DNA of 64,000 nt from Streptomyces sp. NBC_01244 (GCF_035987325.1 NZ_CP108488.1:2542001-2606000); one strand, 5' to 3'; shown: positions 1-8,420, numbered from the stretch's first letter. Made by a program: numbers and translations. Notes: generated by a model from the letters alone, not told the origin.

Positions 1-1
1 C

Positions 2-145
2 CGGGTCAACCACTACGGCACGGCGGCCTCCCCGGACGCCGTCGGCGCCGGCCTGACGGCCCTGGCCGCGGCGCTGTCCCTGGACCCGGCCGGTGCCCTC
101 GCGGCGGCGGGCTCGGCCTGGTCGGCGGCCCTGCCCTCAGCCTGA
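2..145 (+). CDS. C-terminal fragment of a PLP-dependent aminotransferase-like protein (5' end outside window)
   Basis: The reading frame is open from base 2 to a TGA at 143-145 and gives the last 47 residues of a protein beginning RVNHYGTAASPDAV. The pattern R-V-N-H-Y-G followed by a helical Ala/Leu-rich tail resembles the C-terminal end of class V (alanine-glyoxylate type) aminotransferases, in which such an Arg contacts the substrate carboxylate. The upstream part is missing, so the family assignment is an inference from a short stretch. The gene converges on the class V aminotransferase at 238-1305. Confidence 0.45.
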   Translation, partial: RVNHYGTAASPDAVGAGLTALAAALSLDPAGALAAAGSAWSAALPSA

Positions 146-185
146 GCCGGACGGACGGCCACCGCCCGCCCACCCGTCCTCCCTC

Positions 186-218
186 CCGTCCGTCGGTCCG
201 TCCGTCCGTCGGTCCGTC
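186..218. repeat. CGTC/GGTC tetranucleotide-type repeat
   Basis: This short run of CGTC and GGTC tetramers is arranged as two near-identical 15-16 nt halves. It lies between two convergent genes, so it may be simple slippage sequence in a 3' spacer. No function is claimed. Confidence 0.6.
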
Positions 219-237
219 AGGGATCACCCGTCCGGGA

Positions 238-1305
238 TCAGCCCTCCAGGAGGTTCAGCAGCCGGTCCACGTCCGCCTCGGTGTTGTAGAGGTGGAAGGA
301 GGCCCGCAGGGTTCCCGCGCGGGCGGACGTGGAGATGCCCGCGGCGAGCAGGGCGCCCTGACGGCCGGCCAGGCCCGGCACCGAGACGATCGGGGATCGG
401 CCCGGGACGGGCTCGTGGCCCAGGCGGGCGAGGCCGGCGCGGTAGCGGGTGGCCAGGGCGGTGTCGTGGGCGTGGACGGCGTCGATGCCGATCCGCTCCA
501 GCAGGGCCAGCGAGGGCTCGGCGGCGTGGTAGGCCAGGAAGGCCGGGGACTCGTCGAAGCGCCGGGCTCCGTGGGCCAGTTCCCGCAGCGGGCCGTAGAT
601 GGCGTCCCACATGTCGGCGAGCGCCACCCAGCCGGCGTGCAGCGGGGTCAGGGAGTCCTGCGCCTCCTCCGAGACCGTCAGGTAGGAGACCCCGCGCGAG
701 GCGAGCAGCCACTTGTACCCGGCGGTGACCGTGTAGTCGTAGGGGCTCGCGTCGAAGGGCAGCCAGCCCGCCGCCTGGGAGGCGTCGACCAGCATCCGCG
801 CCCCGTGCGCGGCGCTCGCGGCGCGGACGGCCTCCAGGTCCGCCGTACGCCCGTCGGCGGACTGTACGGCGCTCAGCGCGACCAGTGCGGTGTCCGGGCC
901 CACGGCTTCGGCGAGGGACTCCAGCGGGGCGAAGCGGACCTTGAGGTCGTCGCGGACCACGAAGGGGTTGATGACCGAGGCGAACTCCCCCTCGGGGCAC
1001 AGGACTTCGGATCCGGCCGGGAGGGAGGCGGAGACCAGGCCGACGTGGGTGGAGACGGCCGAGCCGACGGCCACGCGGTCCGCACGGACTCCGACGAGGC
1101 GGGCGAACGACGCGTGGACCCGTTCGACGCGGCCGAAGTCGCCGAAGCCTTCCGGGAGTCCGTCCCCCGCCGCCTCCGCGAGCCGCCGCACCTCGGCGAC
1201 GGCGGCTCGCGGGAGGATCCCGTAGTTGGCGGTGTTGAGATAGGTGATGGAGTGCGCGAACTCGTCGCGGACGGTCCCGGGCGCAGAGAGGTCCATGCCC
1301 TTCAC
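238..1305 (-). CDS. Class V aminotransferase family PLP enzyme
   Basis: The 355-residue protein has the class V (cysteine desulfurase / isopenicillin N epimerase-like) fold. TYLNTANYG near residues 21-29 is the typical N-terminal substrate loop, VDASQAAGW carries the cofactor Asp and the TAGYKWLLAS segment carries the likely Schiff-base lysine. No active-site Cys of the SufS type is seen, so a transaminase, epimerase or lyase role is more likely than sulfur transfer, and the substrate is unknown. The start is uncertain: GTG at 1305 gives MKGMDL, while an ATG lies three codons in (1296) with GAAGGG only one base upstream. It is the last gene of a minus-strand series with the DsbA-like and acetyltransferase genes. 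Confidence 0.8.
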   Translation of the reverse strand: MKGMDLSAPGTVRDEFAHSITYLNTANYGILPRAAVAEVRRLAEAAGDGLPEGFGDFGRVERVHASFARLVGVRADRVAVGSAVSTHVGLVSASLPAGSEVLCPEGEFASVINPFVVRDDLKVRFAPLESLAEAVGPDTALVALSAVQSADGRTADLEAVRAASAAHGARMLVDASQAAGWLPFDASPYDYTVTAGYKWLLASRGVSYLTVSEEAQDSLTPLHAGWVALADMWDAIYGPLRELAHGARRFDESPAFLAYHAAEPSLALLERIGIDAVHAHDTALATRYRAGLARLGHEPVPGRSPIVSVPGLAGRQGALLAAGISTSARAGTLRASFHLYNTEADVDRLLNLLEG

Positions 1306-1379
1306 TCTGCGCCAGGACCATCACAAAGTCCATTGACGAGTTCCACGCTCTACACCAAAGGATTACTTATGACCACGCC

Positions 1380-2090
1380 CTACGGGCGCGGCACCGCGCA
1401 CGCGCCGTCGGGCTCGCACGCCTCGCCCTCGGGGGCGGCGGTCGCGAGGACCTCGCGACCGGCCCAGGCCTGCTCCAGCGCCTGCGTGAACACCTCGGCG
1501 GGCTGACCCCCGGAGATCCCGAGCCTGCGGTCGAGCACGAAGAACGGTACGGCGTTCGCGCCCAGCTCGGACGCTTCGCGCTCGTCGGCCCGCACCTCGG
1601 CGGCGTACGCGGACCCGTCCGCCAGCACCGAGCGGGTCTCCGCCTCGTCCAGTCCGGCCTCGACCGCGAGGGCGACCAGCACCTCGGGGTCGAAGACGGA
1701 GCGCTCCTCGCCGAAGTTGGCGCGGTAGGCGAGGTCGAGCAGCTCCTCCTGACGGCCGCGGTCGGCGGCCAGGTGCAGCAGGCGGTGGATGTCGAAGGTG
1801 TTGCCGTGGTCACGGCCCTCGGTGCGGTACGTCAGCCCCTCGGCGCGGGCGCTCGCGGCGACGTGCTCCTCCATGCCGCGGGCCTCGTCGAGGGTGCGGC
1901 CGTACTTCTTGGCCAGCATCTCCACGACCGGCGCCACCTGGCCCTTGGGGCCGTTCGGGTCGAGCTCGAAGGAGCGGTAGACCACCTCGACCTCCTCGCG
2001 GTGTGCGAAGCCGGCCAGCCCCTTGGCGAACCGGGCCTTGCCTATGTAGCACCACGGGCAGGCGATGTCGCTCCAGATCTCGACGCGCAT
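1380..2090 (-). CDS. DsbA family oxidoreductase (FrnE-like)
   Basis: This 236-residue cytoplasmic thioredoxin-fold protein begins MRVEIWSDIACPWCYIG. The CPWC motif at residues 11-14 is the redox-active pair typical of the FrnE/2-hydroxychromene isomerase-like DsbA group, and the cis-Pro region is AVPFFVLDRRLGISG. The frame stays open upstream to 2498 but that part is unrelated sequence overlapping the acetyltransferase. The ATG at 2090 is preceded by AAGGAA at a good distance and starts exactly where the family starts. There is no signal peptide, so it probably acts on cytosolic thiols. Its substrate is unknown. Confidence 0.88.
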   Translation of the reverse strand: MRVEIWSDIACPWCYIGKARFAKGLAGFAHREEVEVVYRSFELDPNGPKGQVAPVVEMLAKKYGRTLDEARGMEEHVAASARAEGLTYRTEGRDHGNTFDIHRLLHLAADRGRQEELLDLAYRANFGEERSVFDPEVLVALAVEAGLDEAETRSVLADGSAYAAEVRADEREASELGANAVPFFVLDRRLGISGGQPAEVFTQALEQAWAGREVLATAAPEGEACEPDGACAVPRP

Positions 2091-2148
2091 GTTCCTTCTT
2101 CCCTCCACGGAATCAACTGTTCCGTGTTCAACCATCTGCGCCCGCGTC

Positions 2149-2643
2149 TCATTCCCCGGACGGGTCCTCCACCGTGAGCCACAGGATGCGGTGGGAGCCC
2201 GCGGCCCGGGCGCCGACGGGGTCCGGGAGCCAGCCACGGGTGGCGTAGAAGGCCTGGGCGCGGAGGTTGTGCTCGTAGACCTCCAGGCGGACCCTGCGGA
2301 CGCCCGCGCGGCGCCAGGTGTCGAGGCAGGCGGCGTGCAGGGCCGCCCCGGTGCCGCGGCGCCAGTGGACGGGGTCCACGTGCAGCTGGGTGAGGGTGGT
2401 CTCGCCGTCGGCGGTGCGGAAGGCCGCCACCCCGGTGAGCTCGCCGCCGCTCTCGGCGCAGAGCACCCCGCCGTCGGCCGTGGACCGGGCCACCGCACGG
2501 GACCAGCCCTCGCGGGTCCGCGCCAGTTCGGCGGCGCCGCCGTAGGTCTCCTCGGGTACCCGGCCCCGGTAGTAGGTGGCGCGGGCCCGGGTGTGGAGGG
2601 CGGCGATGGCGTCGAGGTCTTCGGGCTGCGCGGTCCTGATCAC
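2149..2643 (-). CDS. GNAT family N-acetyltransferase
   Basis: The protein is about 164 residues and starts MIRTAQPEDLDAIAALH, the usual GNAT opening. The acetyl-CoA loop is seen as VDPVHWRRGTGAALH, and the family's C-terminal VYEHNLRAQAFYATRGW follows. An ATG 16 codons further up (2691) lies three bases from the end of the penicillin-binding gene, but the DNA between it and 2643 is a perfect 11-bp stem-loop that looks like the terminator of that gene. The GTG at 2643 is therefore the better start. The acceptor substrate cannot be told from sequence. Confidence 0.85.
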   Translation of the reverse strand: MIRTAQPEDLDAIAALHTRARATYYRGRVPEETYGGAAELARTREGWSRAVARSTADGGVLCAESGGELTGVAAFRTADGETTLTQLHVDPVHWRRGTGAALHAACLDTWRRAGVRRVRLEVYEHNLRAQAFYATRGWLPDPVGARAAGSHRILWLTVEDPSGE

Positions 2644-2654
2644 GGGATGGAGAA

Positions 2655-2685
2655 CGCGCCGGGAATCCTGCCGGTTCCCGGCGCG
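2655..2685 (-). terminator. Stem-loop terminator of the penicillin-binding protein gene
   Basis: Arms 2655-2665 (CGCGCCGGGAA) and 2675-2685 (TTCCCGGCGCG) are perfect 11-bp complements around a 9-nt loop. It sits 10 bases past the stop codon at 2695. It also occupies the region that a longer acetyltransferase reading would translate. Confidence 0.8.
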
Positions 2686-2694
2686 CTCCACGGG

Positions 2695-4149
2695 CTACTT
2701 CTTCAGCCAGGCCTTCATCATCTTCTGCGCCACCGGGGCGGCCAGCTTGCCGCCGCCGATCTCGGAGCGGTCCGTGTCCGAGTTCTCGATCACGACGGTG
2801 ACCGCGATCTGCTTGCCGTTCGTCTTTCCATACGTGGTGTACCAGGCCAGCGGCGGCAGGCTGTTGTTCACGCCGCGCTGAGCGGTACCGGTCTTGGCTC
2901 CCGACTCGACGCCCGGGATCTGGACGTTCTTGCCGCCGCCTTCGGTGGCGACCGTCCGCATGGCGTCCTGGAGCATCGAGGCGGTCTTCCCGCTCATCAC
3001 CTGCGCGGACTTCGGGTCCTTGAAGCTCTCCAGCACGTTGCCGTTGGAGTCGGTGACCTCGGAGACCTCGTGCGGGGAGACCAGCTTGCCGCCGTTCTCG
3101 ATCGCGGCCGTCACCATCGCCATCTGCAGCGGGGTGGCCTGGACGTCGAACTGGCCGATACCGGTCTGCGCGACCTGGTCGACCGACATCTTCTTCGTCG
3201 GGTACTTACTGGACGGGCTGGTCCAGACGGGGGTCTTCTGCACCACGTTGAAGCCGAGCTTCTCCGCCATGGCGCGCATCTTGTCCTGGCCGAGCTTGTG
3301 GGCGAACTCCGCGTAGACGTTGTTGCAGGACAGCTTCAGCGCGGTCCGGGGGGAAACGTTGTTGCAGAGCGAGTCGTCCACCTCGCTGCGCAGCTTGGTC
3401 CGCGTCCCGGGGATCGTGTAGTCGCCGGGGATCCCGGTCGGCGTGTCGATGTTCGTGACCAGACCGTTCTCGATGGCCGCGGCGAGGGTGACCAGCTTGA
3501 AGGTGGAGCCCGGCGCCTGCGGCTTGCGCAGGGCGGTGTTCTCCATCGCCTTGCCCTGGTCGGCGCTGAGCGCCGACCAGGCCTTCTGCTCCGCCTCGCC
3601 CGCGCCGGAGATGCTGCCGGGGTCGAAGGACGGGTTGTTCACGACGGCCAGGATCTCGCCCGTCGCCGGGTCGATCGCCACGGCCGAGCCCTGCTTGCCC
3701 TGGAGCGCGTCGTAGCCGGCCTTCTGGACGTCCTTGTCGATCGTGGTGAGGACGTTGCCCGGGGCGGCCCGCTTGTTGGTGAGCGTGTCCATGATCGTCT
3801 TGAGCCGGTTGTCGGTGCCGTTGAGGATGTTCTTGTAGACGCCCTCCAGCATGCTCGACCCGAAGGCCTGGGAGCTGTAGCCGGTGATGGGCGCGTACAG
3901 CGGGCCGTCCGTATAGGTCCGCTTGTACCGGAAGTCCTTGCCGCCGGTGTCCTGGGAACCGGTGATCGCCTCACCGCCCACGATGATGTTCCCCAACGGG
4001 TTCTCGTACTTCCCGATGAGGTTGCGCCGGTTGTTGGTGTCGTCTGCGAGGGCCTGGCCTTGATATGCCTGCACCCAGGTGACCCGCACCAAAAGGGCCA
4101 GCACCAGAAGCAGACAGAAGACCGACGCACGCCTGATCGTCTTGTTCAT
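2695..4149 (-). CDS. Class B penicillin-binding protein (D,D-transpeptidase)
   Basis: The 484-residue protein has one N-terminal membrane anchor (residues about 8-27), then the short dimerisation domain of actinobacterial PbpA-type proteins and a transpeptidase domain. All three active-site motifs are present: S215-T-F-K218, S274-C-N276 and K419-T-G421. It cross-links peptidoglycan outside the membrane. It is not next to rodA or ftsW here, so it is a paralogue of the main PbpA rather than the elongasome copy; Streptomyces carries several. The ATG at 4149 precedes MNKTIRRASVF, a normal positively charged start. A stem-loop follows the stop. Confidence 0.9.
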   Translation of the reverse strand: MNKTIRRASVFCLLLVLALLVRVTWVQAYQGQALADDTNNRRNLIGKYENPLGNIIVGGEAITGSQDTGGKDFRYKRTYTDGPLYAPITGYSSQAFGSSMLEGVYKNILNGTDNRLKTIMDTLTNKRAAPGNVLTTIDKDVQKAGYDALQGKQGSAVAIDPATGEILAVVNNPSFDPGSISGAGEAEQKAWSALSADQGKAMENTALRKPQAPGSTFKLVTLAAAIENGLVTNIDTPTGIPGDYTIPGTRTKLRSEVDDSLCNNVSPRTALKLSCNNVYAEFAHKLGQDKMRAMAEKLGFNVVQKTPVWTSPSSKYPTKKMSVDQVAQTGIGQFDVQATPLQMAMVTAAIENGGKLVSPHEVSEVTDSNGNVLESFKDPKSAQVMSGKTASMLQDAMRTVATEGGGKNVQIPGVESGAKTGTAQRGVNNSLPPLAWYTTYGKTNGKQIAVTVVIENSDTDRSEIGGGKLAAPVAQKMMKAWLKK

Positions 4150-4211
4150 CCCCCAGAAGGACGTCCCGGCCGCCCCAGCCGTTCCGCTCTGCCCCGATTG
4201 TGGCGGAGTTC

Positions 4212-5021
4212 TCAGCCTTTCTTCATGAGGAAGCCCCCCTCGTACGCCGCGATGACCGCCTGGGTGCGGTCCCGGGACCCGGTCTTGGCCAGGACCGCGG
4301 CCACGTGCGTCTTGACCGTCTGCGGGCCGACCCCGAGCCGCTCGCTCACCTCGTGGTTGGAGAGCCCGGTGGCCATCAGCCGCAGTACGTCGGCCTCCCG
4401 GTCCGTGAGCCGGGCGACCCAGGGCGCGGCGGCCGGGACCGCCCCGGGCCCGGTGTGGGCGGCGGCCAGGGAGCGGACCGCCGCCGGGAAGAGCAGCGAG
4501 TCCCCTCGGGCCACGAGCCGGACCGCGGCGGTCAGCTCGTCGGGATCGGCCCGCTTGAGGAGGAACCCGGCGGCTCCCGCGCGCAGCGCCTCGTACACGT
4601 AGGCGTCGTTCTCGAAGGTGGTGACCACCACGATCCGGGGCGGCTCCGCCATGGTGGCGAGGATCCGCTCGGTGGCCCGGATGCCGTCGATCTCCGGCAT
4701 CCGCACGTCCATCAGCACCACGTCGGGGGCGAGCGCCCGGACCACGGCAACGGCCTCTGCTCCCGTGGCCGCCTCCCCGACGACCTCCAGGTCGGGCTCG
4801 GCGTCGAGGATGACCCGCAGGGCGGTACGGACCATCCGCTCGTCGTCGGCCACGACCAGGCGCAGCGGCGGGCGGGGCGCCGGGGATGCCACCGGGGCCG
4901 CGGGCGGAGTCGCCTCCCGGGTCGCGGGCGCGGCCGGCTCCGCAGCCGCGGTCCCGGACACGACCGGGGACGGGGCCCCGGGCGGCAGCTGCGGCTGCGG
5001 CTGCGGCGAAGGAGGCCTCAT
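4212..5021 (-). CDS. NarL/FixJ-type response regulator with LuxR helix-turn-helix
   Basis: It has a receiver domain (VVADDERMVR acidic pocket, phosphoacceptor Asp in VVLMDVRMPEIDG at residue 105 and the conserved Lys in FLLKRADPDE) and a C-terminal LuxR domain beginning LTDREADVLRLMATGLSN. The ATG at 5021 overlaps the kinase stop by four bases (ATGA), which implies translational coupling, so it is chosen over an in-frame start 14 codons upstream inside the kinase gene. About 50 residues of Pro/Gln/Ala-rich sequence precede the receiver, longer than usual for the family. It is the partner of the kinase at 5018-6478. The target genes are unknown. Confidence 0.9.
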   Translation of the reverse strand: MRPPSPQPQPQLPPGAPSPVVSGTAAAEPAAPATREATPPAAPVASPAPRPPLRLVVADDERMVRTALRVILDAEPDLEVVGEAATGAEAVAVVRALAPDVVLMDVRMPEIDGIRATERILATMAEPPRIVVVTTFENDAYVYEALRAGAAGFLLKRADPDELTAAVRLVARGDSLLFPAAVRSLAAAHTGPGAVPAAAPWVARLTDREADVLRLMATGLSNHEVSERLGVGPQTVKTHVAAVLAKTGSRDRTQAVIAAYEGGFLMKKG

Positions 5022-6478
5022 CGGGCTGCCTCGCCCAGCGGGAGGACCGCCCGCAGCCGCCACCGGCCTTCGTGCGGCCCGGCCTCGACCCGCCCGCCGA
5101 GCAGCGCGGCCCGCTCGGCGGCGCCGTGCAGCCCCCGGCCCCCGGTGGCCCGGGCCCGCGGAGCGGCCTCGGCCGCCGCCGCCGCCGCCGGATCGTTCGT
5201 CATGATGATCTCCAGTTCCTCGTGCCCACCGCGCTCCTCATGCCCACCGCGCTCCTCGTACCCGCCGTGTTCCTCATGCCCACCTGCTTCCCCCTGTCCG
5301 CCGGATCGCCCCCGCCCGCCGGACTTCCCCTGCCCACCGGGTTCCCCGTGTCCGCCGCGCACCCGTACGCGGATCCGCAGGTCGACCGGGCCCGTCCCGT
5401 GCCGCAGTGCGTTGCTCAGCCCCTCCTGCACGATCCGGTACGCCTCGCGGGAGGCGATCGCCGGAAGCCACCCCCAGTCACCGGCCGGTCCCGGGTCCTG
5501 GCGGGCGGCGATCGGGGTGCCGGATGCCCGGCTGCGGGCCAGCAGCCCGTCGAGGTCTGCGTCGAGCGTCGGAGCGGCGGGCAGCCCGGGGCCTCCGGCG
5601 CCCGCTCCGTCGCCCTCGCGCAGCAGGCCGAGAACGGCGTCCAGCTCCCCCACCGTGCGCCGGGTGGTGTCCTCGATCGCGGCCAGCGCCTCCCGGACGA
5701 AGCCGGGGTCGCTGTCGAGCACCCGCCGGGCGGCGCTCGCCTGGAGGGTGACCGCGCTCAGGGCGTGTCCGACGGCGTCGTGCAGCTCCCGCGCGAGCCG
5801 GTTGCGGACCGCCAGGTCCGCGGCGCGCTCCTCGGCGGCCGCCAGCCGGTCCGCCGCCGTCGGCCCGAGCAGTACGGGCGCCAGCCGCGCCAGCACCGCC
5901 CCCGCCGCGGCGGCGCACAGCACGAGCCCGGCCAGCAGCCCGATCCCGAGCAAGGGGGCCACGTACGGCTCGGCGCCCGTACTGAACCAGCCGAGCCCGA
6001 GCGGCATTTCCCGTAGCGCGCTCACGAACGGCACGGCAATCATCGCCACCCCCCAGGGCGGTACCGCGAGGCTCAGCGCACTGACCAGTGCACCGACCCC
6101 CAGGTGCAGGGTCCACCAGGCGGCAGTCCGCCCCCGGGCCGCCCAGCTCCGGGCCGGTCCCTCGGCCAGCCGCTCCCCCGCCACCCCGCACAGGGACCGG
6201 ACCGCGGCCACCGACATCGGCCTGACCAGCGGGGCCATCGCGGTCATGGCGATCAGGGGCAGGGCCGCCGCGTAGGCGGCGAGGGCCAGGGGGAGGGAAC
6301 CGAGGACGTTGCTGCGGCCGGCCGCCATACCGACCCCCACCTGTGTCAGCAGGAAGTACGGCATCAACAGGGCTCCGCCGAGGATCAGATGGACCCACCT
6401 CAGATGAACCCGGCTCGAAGCCACCTGCCTCAGGAGCCTCCGGCGCGGCCGTATCCGCGCCCCCGGTCGCCGCTCCAC
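5018..6478 (-). CDS. Sensor histidine kinase (HisKA_3 / NarL-type partner) with repeat insertion
   Basis: The 486-residue kinase has about six membrane segments in the first 205 residues, then a HisKA_3 dimerisation domain with the phospho-acceptor His233 in ARELHDAVGHAL and a HATPase_c domain (N box EGLSNALRH around N356, G box TGGRGLHGAAER near 446-456). Between these boxes, residues about 375-421 are a Gly/His/Glu/Gln repeat not normally present. The GTG at 6478 is chosen because AAGGGGG lies five bases before it and the membrane-protein gene stops at 6490. It overlaps the response regulator by four bases, forming an operon membrane protein-kinase-regulator. Confidence 0.9.
   Translation of the reverse strand: MERRPGARIRPRRRLLRQVASSRVHLRWVHLILGGALLMPYFLLTQVGVGMAAGRSNVLGSLPLALAAYAAALPLIAMTAMAPLVRPMSVAAVRSLCGVAGERLAEGPARSWAARGRTAAWWTLHLGVGALVSALSLAVPPWGVAMIAVPFVSALREMPLGLGWFSTGAEPYVAPLLGIGLLAGLVLCAAAAGAVLARLAPVLLGPTAADRLAAAEERAADLAVRNRLARELHDAVGHALSAVTLQASAARRVLDSDPGFVREALAAIEDTTRRTVGELDAVLGLLREGDGAGAGGPGLPAAPTLDADLDGLLARSRASGTPIAARQDPGPAGDWGWLPAIASREAYRIVQEGLSNALRHGTGPVDLRIRVRVRGGHGEPGGQGKSGGRGRSGGQGEAGGHEEHGGYEERGGHEERGGHEELEIIMTNDPAAAAAAEAAPRARATGGRGLHGAAERAALLGGRVEAGPHEGRWRLRAVLPLGEAAR
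5216..5356. repeat. 18-nt tandem repeats inside the kinase gene
   Basis: Degenerate 18-nt units, clearest as CTCCTCATGCCCACCGCG on the plus strand, encode GGHEER-like hexapeptides on the minus strand. The best-conserved copies lie at the 5216-5280 side and become more divergent toward 5356. The reading frame of the kinase is maintained. Confidence 0.85.
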
Positions 6479-6489
6479 CCCTGCCCCCT

Positions 6490-7494
6490 TCAGCCCGCTC
6501 GGCGGCCGGCCAGGAACCGTCCCATGACGGCCGTTGCGAGGATGGCGGTGATCACTTGGCCAGCGTAGATCAAGTAGGTCGCCGCGGTGGTCCGTTCGTC
6601 CGGGCCGGGGTCCCCGCCCGTGAAGGCGATCAGCATCCACATCCCCCAGCACAGGGTCGCCGCCGACCCGGTCCACGCCACGGCCAGCGGCCACCTGGCC
6701 CGCCTGACCCCGCCTCTGGCGAGCAGTACCGCCCCCGCCCCGGCGGTCAGCGCGCATATCCCGTGGACCGCGGTGCCCACGGCGGTGTCCGAGGAGTACT
6801 GCGCGATCTGCGACGCGTTCTGTCCGGCCGTGCCGCCGAAGGCCCAGTAGAAGTGCGCCCCAGCGACCACCACGGCCAGCGCCGCCGCGGCTCCCGCCAC
6901 CACCCCCGTGGGTGACGGAAGCCGCGCTCCGAGAGGGCCTTGCCAGCGCCGGCCCCAGCGCTCCCGCGCATAGGGCACGAACAGACCCGCCAGGGCTATC
7001 GCCTGGAGGATGAAGCCCGAATAGACGACCTGGAACACCCAGTCATCGAGGAAGGGCTGATTGGCCGCCTGCTTGGCCGTGTCCGGTCCCAGCCCCATTC
7101 CCCTCAGGAGGAGTTGGCCGGGGAACCCGAGCACGATGGGTGTGAGCAGGCCGGTGGCGACGAAGGTCGGGACAGTCAGCAGCCAGGACGGCACCCGCTT
7201 GCCCCAGGGCCTGGTGAGCACCAGCACGAGCGCGATCACGCTGGCGTCCATGAGCACCGTGACGGCATTCGCCACGGTGAGGAACAACCGGGGTTCCAGC
7301 AGCACGCTGCCCGCGGGTATTCCGATGTGGCTCCCGGCCAGCCAGGCGATCTTCAGCGTCAGGTACGGGAGGGTGGCCGCGATGGCCACCGCGGTCAGGA
7401 TCCCGCGCCAGGCCCCCAGCCGGGGGGAGGAGGGCTGTGCTGCGTCGTGCGTCGGTCGTGGTGACCGCGGCGTGTGAACGGCTCGTGTGGTCAT
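6490..7494 (-). CDS. Polytopic membrane protein of unknown function, upstream of a two-component system
   Basis: I do not recognise this 334-residue protein. It has a charged N-terminal 30 residues, then roughly eight hydrophobic segments (for example GILTAVAIAATLPYLTLKIA, VVAGAAAALAVVVAG and ATYLIYAGQVITAILATAVM) and no cofactor motif that I can see. It starts with ATG at 7494 and its stop is 11 bases before the kinase start. The three genes are probably transcribed together, so it may sense or transport the signal read by the kinase, which is an inference from position only. Confidence 0.7.
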   Translation of the reverse strand: MTTRAVHTPRSPRPTHDAAQPSSPRLGAWRGILTAVAIAATLPYLTLKIAWLAGSHIGIPAGSVLLEPRLFLTVANAVTVLMDASVIALVLVLTRPWGKRVPSWLLTVPTFVATGLLTPIVLGFPGQLLLRGMGLGPDTAKQAANQPFLDDWVFQVVYSGFILQAIALAGLFVPYARERWGRRWQGPLGARLPSPTGVVAGAAAALAVVVAGAHFYWAFGGTAGQNASQIAQYSSDTAVGTAVHGICALTAGAGAVLLARGGVRRARWPLAVAWTGSAATLCWGMWMLIAFTGGDPGPDERTTAATYLIYAGQVITAILATAVMGRFLAGRRAG

Positions 7495-7530
7495 GACTCA
7501 ACGGTCCCGCGTCCGCGCCCCCGCCACCTC

Positions 7531-7543
7531 CCCCTTGAAGGGG
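7531..7543. promoter_or_regulatory. Palindrome upstream of the membrane protein / two-component operon
   Basis: CCCCTTGAAGGGG is a perfect dyad with a single central base, 37 bp before the start codon of the membrane protein. Such a site would be suitable for autoregulation by the dimeric LuxR-type regulator. It could equally be part of the IclR terminator region. Confidence 0.35.
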
Positions 7544-7548
7544 AACCG

Positions 7549-7568
7549 CCTCCCCCACCCGGGGGAGG
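7549..7568 (-). terminator. Stem-loop downstream of the IclR gene
   Basis: CCTCCCCC (7549-7556) pairs with GGGGGAGG (7561-7568) across a four-base loop, 29 bases past the stop of the IclR gene. It separates that gene from the membrane-protein operon on the same strand. Confidence 0.55.
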
Positions 7569-7597
7569 AACCAGGCCGTCCGCCGCACCACCCGCGG

Positions 7598-8383
7598 CTA
7601 CATCCGCCGCGTCACCACCGACAGCCGGTCGCGCGCCGCGAACAGCGCCGCCTTGATGCCCCGTTCGTGCCCCGGCGTCAGCCGCGCCACCGGCACCGAA
7701 CAGCTCACCGCGTCCCGCGCCGGGGTCCGGTACGGCACCGCCACCCCGAAGCAGCGCAGTCCGAGCGTGTTCTCCTCCCGGTCCACCGCGTACCCCTGCT
7801 CCCGCACCAGTGCCAGGTCCTCGATGAGCCGCTCCCGGTCGGTGATGGTGTGCTCGGTGACGGCTTCGAGCCGCCGCGGCAGCAGTGCGCGTACCTCTTC
7901 GTCCGTGTGCGTGGCCAGCAGCGCCTTGCCGAGCGCCGTCGAGTGCACCGGCAGCCGCCGCCCGACGCGGGTGAAGGGCCGCAGGTAGTGCTGGGACTGC
8001 CGGGTCGCCAGGTAGACCACGCTCGTCCCGTCCAGCCGGGCCAGGTGGATCGTCTCCGTCGTGTCGTCGGAGAGCCGGTCCAGGGTGGGCCGCGCCGCCG
8101 CGACCACCTCGTCCCCGTCGATGTACGAGCTGCCGACGAGCAGCGCCCGCACGCCGATGCCGTACCGCGTGCCCGTCGCGTCCGTCTCCACCCAGCCCAG
8201 GTTCACCAGGGTGCGCAGCAGCATGTACAGGCTGGATTTGGGAAGGGAGAGATCGCTCTGGATGTCGGCCAGGCTGTGCAGCCCCGGCCGGGAAGCGAAG
8301 TGTTCCAGCAACTGGACCGTGCGTACCGCCGACTTGACGGCCGCCGGCGCTCCCGAGCCCCCCGACTCAGCTGTGGTGGTCAT
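7598..8383 (-). CDS. IclR family transcriptional regulator
   Basis: The 261-residue protein has an N-terminal winged helix (VQLLEHFASRPGLHSLADIQSDLSL onward) and a C-terminal IclR effector domain with the family's RLPVHSTALGKALLA segment near the ligand pocket. It is divergent from the aldehyde dehydrogenase at 8540. A perfect palindrome lies between them, so it most likely controls that gene in response to a sugar acid or its breakdown product. In related clusters IclR proteins repress such dehydrogenase genes until the inducer binds. ATG 8383 (MTTTAESGG) is the natural start. Confidence 0.9.
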   Translation of the reverse strand: MTTTAESGGSGAPAAVKSAVRTVQLLEHFASRPGLHSLADIQSDLSLPKSSLYMLLRTLVNLGWVETDATGTRYGIGVRALLVGSSYIDGDEVVAAARPTLDRLSDDTTETIHLARLDGTSVVYLATRQSQHYLRPFTRVGRRLPVHSTALGKALLATHTDEEVRALLPRRLEAVTEHTITDRERLIEDLALVREQGYAVDREENTLGLRCFGVAVPYRTPARDAVSCSVPVARLTPGHERGIKAALFAARDRLSVVTRRM

Positions 8384-8400
8384 CCGCCTTCGTGCCCCTC

Positions 8401-8420
8401 TGTCTCTTGCTGTCTCTTGT
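8401..8420. repeat. 10-bp direct repeat in the IclR upstream region
   Basis: TGTCTCTTGC and TGTCTCTTGT follow one another directly 18 bases before the IclR start. They may be part of its promoter or operator; nothing more can be said. Confidence 0.5.

Noticed and set aside
2644..2691. ATG 2691 as start of the acetyltransferase
   Set aside because: The codons would run through the stem-loop that ends the upstream gene, and the family alignment begins at 2643.
2065..4602. 845-codon open frame on the plus strand
   Set aside because: It lies opposite the acetyltransferase, penicillin-binding and regulator genes; the Gly/Arg/Val/Leu-only composition is typical of an antisense frame in GC-rich DNA.
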